From assembly GCA_963781495.1 (NCBI GenBank), contig CAWAFX010000002.1, positions 806,001 through 870,000 of the forward strand: a stretch of DNA of 64,000 nt, written 5' to 3'. This stretch comes from Mayfieldus sp963781495 (GTDB lineage: Bacteria; Actinomycetota; Thermoleophilia; Solirubrobacterales; 70-9). A program made the translations under genes and the position numbers. Each line of letters begins with the position of its first letter. Position 1 is the first letter of the stretch. Below, one piece after another: positions 63,285 through 64,000 of this stretch. A model generated the notes under the pieces. It ran no database searches. It worked only from the letters and a program-made list of their open reading frames with translations, and was not told the DNA's origin.

Positions 63285-63746
63285 ATGTCGGAGCAGAACA
63301 TCGAGCTGGTCAGAGGCCTGCAGCCGACTGACGTCGACCTGGTCCAGCTCTTCGGGGCCGAGTCGGCCGTTGATGCGTTGCTGGCCGACGCCGACGCAGG
63401 CGCCATGAGTCCCGACGCGGTGATCGACTTCGTCGCCACCGGGCGTGGCCTGGGGACCCGCGAGCTGCGGGGTGTGGAAGGGCTCGTCGAGGGTTGGCGC
63501 GACTGGCTCGAGGGTTGGGACAGCTACGTGCTGCAGCTGGAGGAGATCCTCGATGCCGGCGAGCACGTGGTCACCCTGGTGAGGATCAGGGGGCGAACGA
63601 CCCGGGACGGGGTCGAGGTCGAGCACACCCCCGCCGCCGTCTGGAAGATCGAGGACGGAATCGTGGTTGCGCTGACGTTCTACCTCGACCGCGACCAGGC
63701 CTTCGAAGCCGCAGGACTGTCGGATCAGAAGAACGATTCGGGTTGA
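63285..63746 (+). CDS. SnoaL-like (NTF2-fold) protein, second of the pair
   Basis: A 153-residue protein beginning 'MSEQNIELVRGLQPTDVDLV' and containing 'RELRGVEGLVEGWRDWLEGW', 'VLQLEEILDAGEHVVTLVRI' and 'TFYLDRDQAFEAAGLSDQK'. The same superfamily as the preceding gene, but about 20 residues longer in the middle ('AVDALLADADAGAMSPDAVI'). Co-transcribed with it. The role is unknown. Confidence 0.85.
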   Translation: MSEQNIELVRGLQPTDVDLVQLFGAESAVDALLADADAGAMSPDAVIDFVATGRGLGTRELRGVEGLVEGWRDWLEGWDSYVLQLEEILDAGEHVVTLVRIRGRTTRDGVEVEHTPAAVWKIEDGIVVALTFYLDRDQAFEAAGLSDQKNDSG

Positions 63747-63813
63747 GGGGCGGCAATGGGGCGTTCCTGCCCAATCGCTAAGCGAACCGTAGTGGCGAGT
63801 CGATATCGAGGGC

Positions 63814-64000
63814 ATGGAGCTCCTCGATATCTTCTATCTCCTGATCGTGCTGGCGATCCTGGTCGCCGTGTACCGGATTACGCGTCGTCTAAGCGTTTGG
63901 CGGATCGAGAGGCGGGTCGGCAGCGCCCGGGGCACAGGGGAGACCGAACGGACCGACACCCTGCGCAAGCTTGGGAGGCTTCGAGATTCCGGATCACTGT
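63814..64000 (+). CDS. Small membrane protein, 3' end outside the window
   Basis: The ATG at 63814 opens a frame that stays open to the window end (62 codons): one membrane helix ('LLDIFYLLIVLAILVAVYRI'), then a basic cytoplasmic part ('TRRLSVWRIERRVGSARGTG', 'DTLRKLGRL'). GAGGG lies just upstream. No family is recognised. Since the frame is short, this is a probable rather than certain gene. Confidence 0.5.
   Translation, partial: MELLDIFYLLIVLAILVAVYRITRRLSVWRIERRVGSARGTGETERTDTLRKLGRLRDSGSL

Overview
The window is a contiguous piece of a very GC-rich chromosome, most likely from an actinobacterium of the class Thermoleophilia (Solirubrobacterales-like). This is inferred from base composition, GTG/TTG starts, dense short operons, and a typical protein set: exported proteins with K-x-x-A/S-V-T-x-x-x-L repeats, PolX with PHP domain, PAC2, DUF1385, DUF4235, BtrH-like and UBP-zinc-finger proteins, and a System I type ccm cluster next to hem genes. 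I see no rRNA, tRNA, CRISPR array, insertion sequence, prophage or biosynthetic island. No gap between genes exceeds 300 bases.

Layout. 1-4.4 kb: end of a secreted Ig-like protein, an intact and a frame-broken copy of a repeat-containing exported protein, a RibD_C/DHFR-like reductase, a frame-broken Ala/Lys/Arg-rich histone-like gene behind a LexA-like box, and an SDR gene with two frame breaks. 4.4-6.7 kb: minus-strand operon of SnoaL-like, DUF2342 zincin and inositol-phosphatase-like genes. 6.8-10 kb: UvrD-type helicase with a C-terminal Fe-S nuclease. 10-14 kb: YceI, UBP zinc finger, PAC2, YhaM-like HD nuclease, ArfB and two half-size TauE/SafE genes. 14-20.5 kb: OtsB, methyltransferase, PolX, polyprenol-type glycosyltransferase, thioredoxin, a 59-residue tautomerase, a VOC protein and a catalase-like peroxidase. 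20.5-31 kb: IleS, an M15-like exported protein, a lipoprotein, FumC, a metallophosphoesterase, an aldehyde dehydrogenase and a SpoIID protein. 31-45.5 kb: a three-gene envelope operon, a lipocalin-like protein, YchF, PAP2, an exported beta-helix, a BtrH-like protein, methylmalonyl-CoA epimerase, DUF1385, an M20 hydrolase, RarA, a second aldehyde dehydrogenase and GrpB. 45.5-51.7 kb: ccmABCD-hemA-hemC-cobA/hemD, joining haem export/handling to tetrapyrrole synthesis. 51.7-64 kb: RTX-like and DUF4232 exported proteins, SAM hydrolase, BirA, GerW-like, an unusual SF2 helicase, a TlpA lipoprotein, an NfeD-slipin pair, GNAT, GalT, SnoaL-like twins and a gene cut by the window end.

The most general signal is regulatory. 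Many transcription-unit starts have a TANNNT (or GANNNT) hexamer ending 6-8 bases before the start codon and no Shine-Dalgarno sequence. That is the arrangement expected for leaderless mRNAs. I count 18 strict and 4 relaxed cases among about 45 first genes. A smaller class has clear GGAG-type ribosome sites. Frame-disrupted genes are confined to the first 4.4 kb, which points either to real gene decay there or to local consensus errors.
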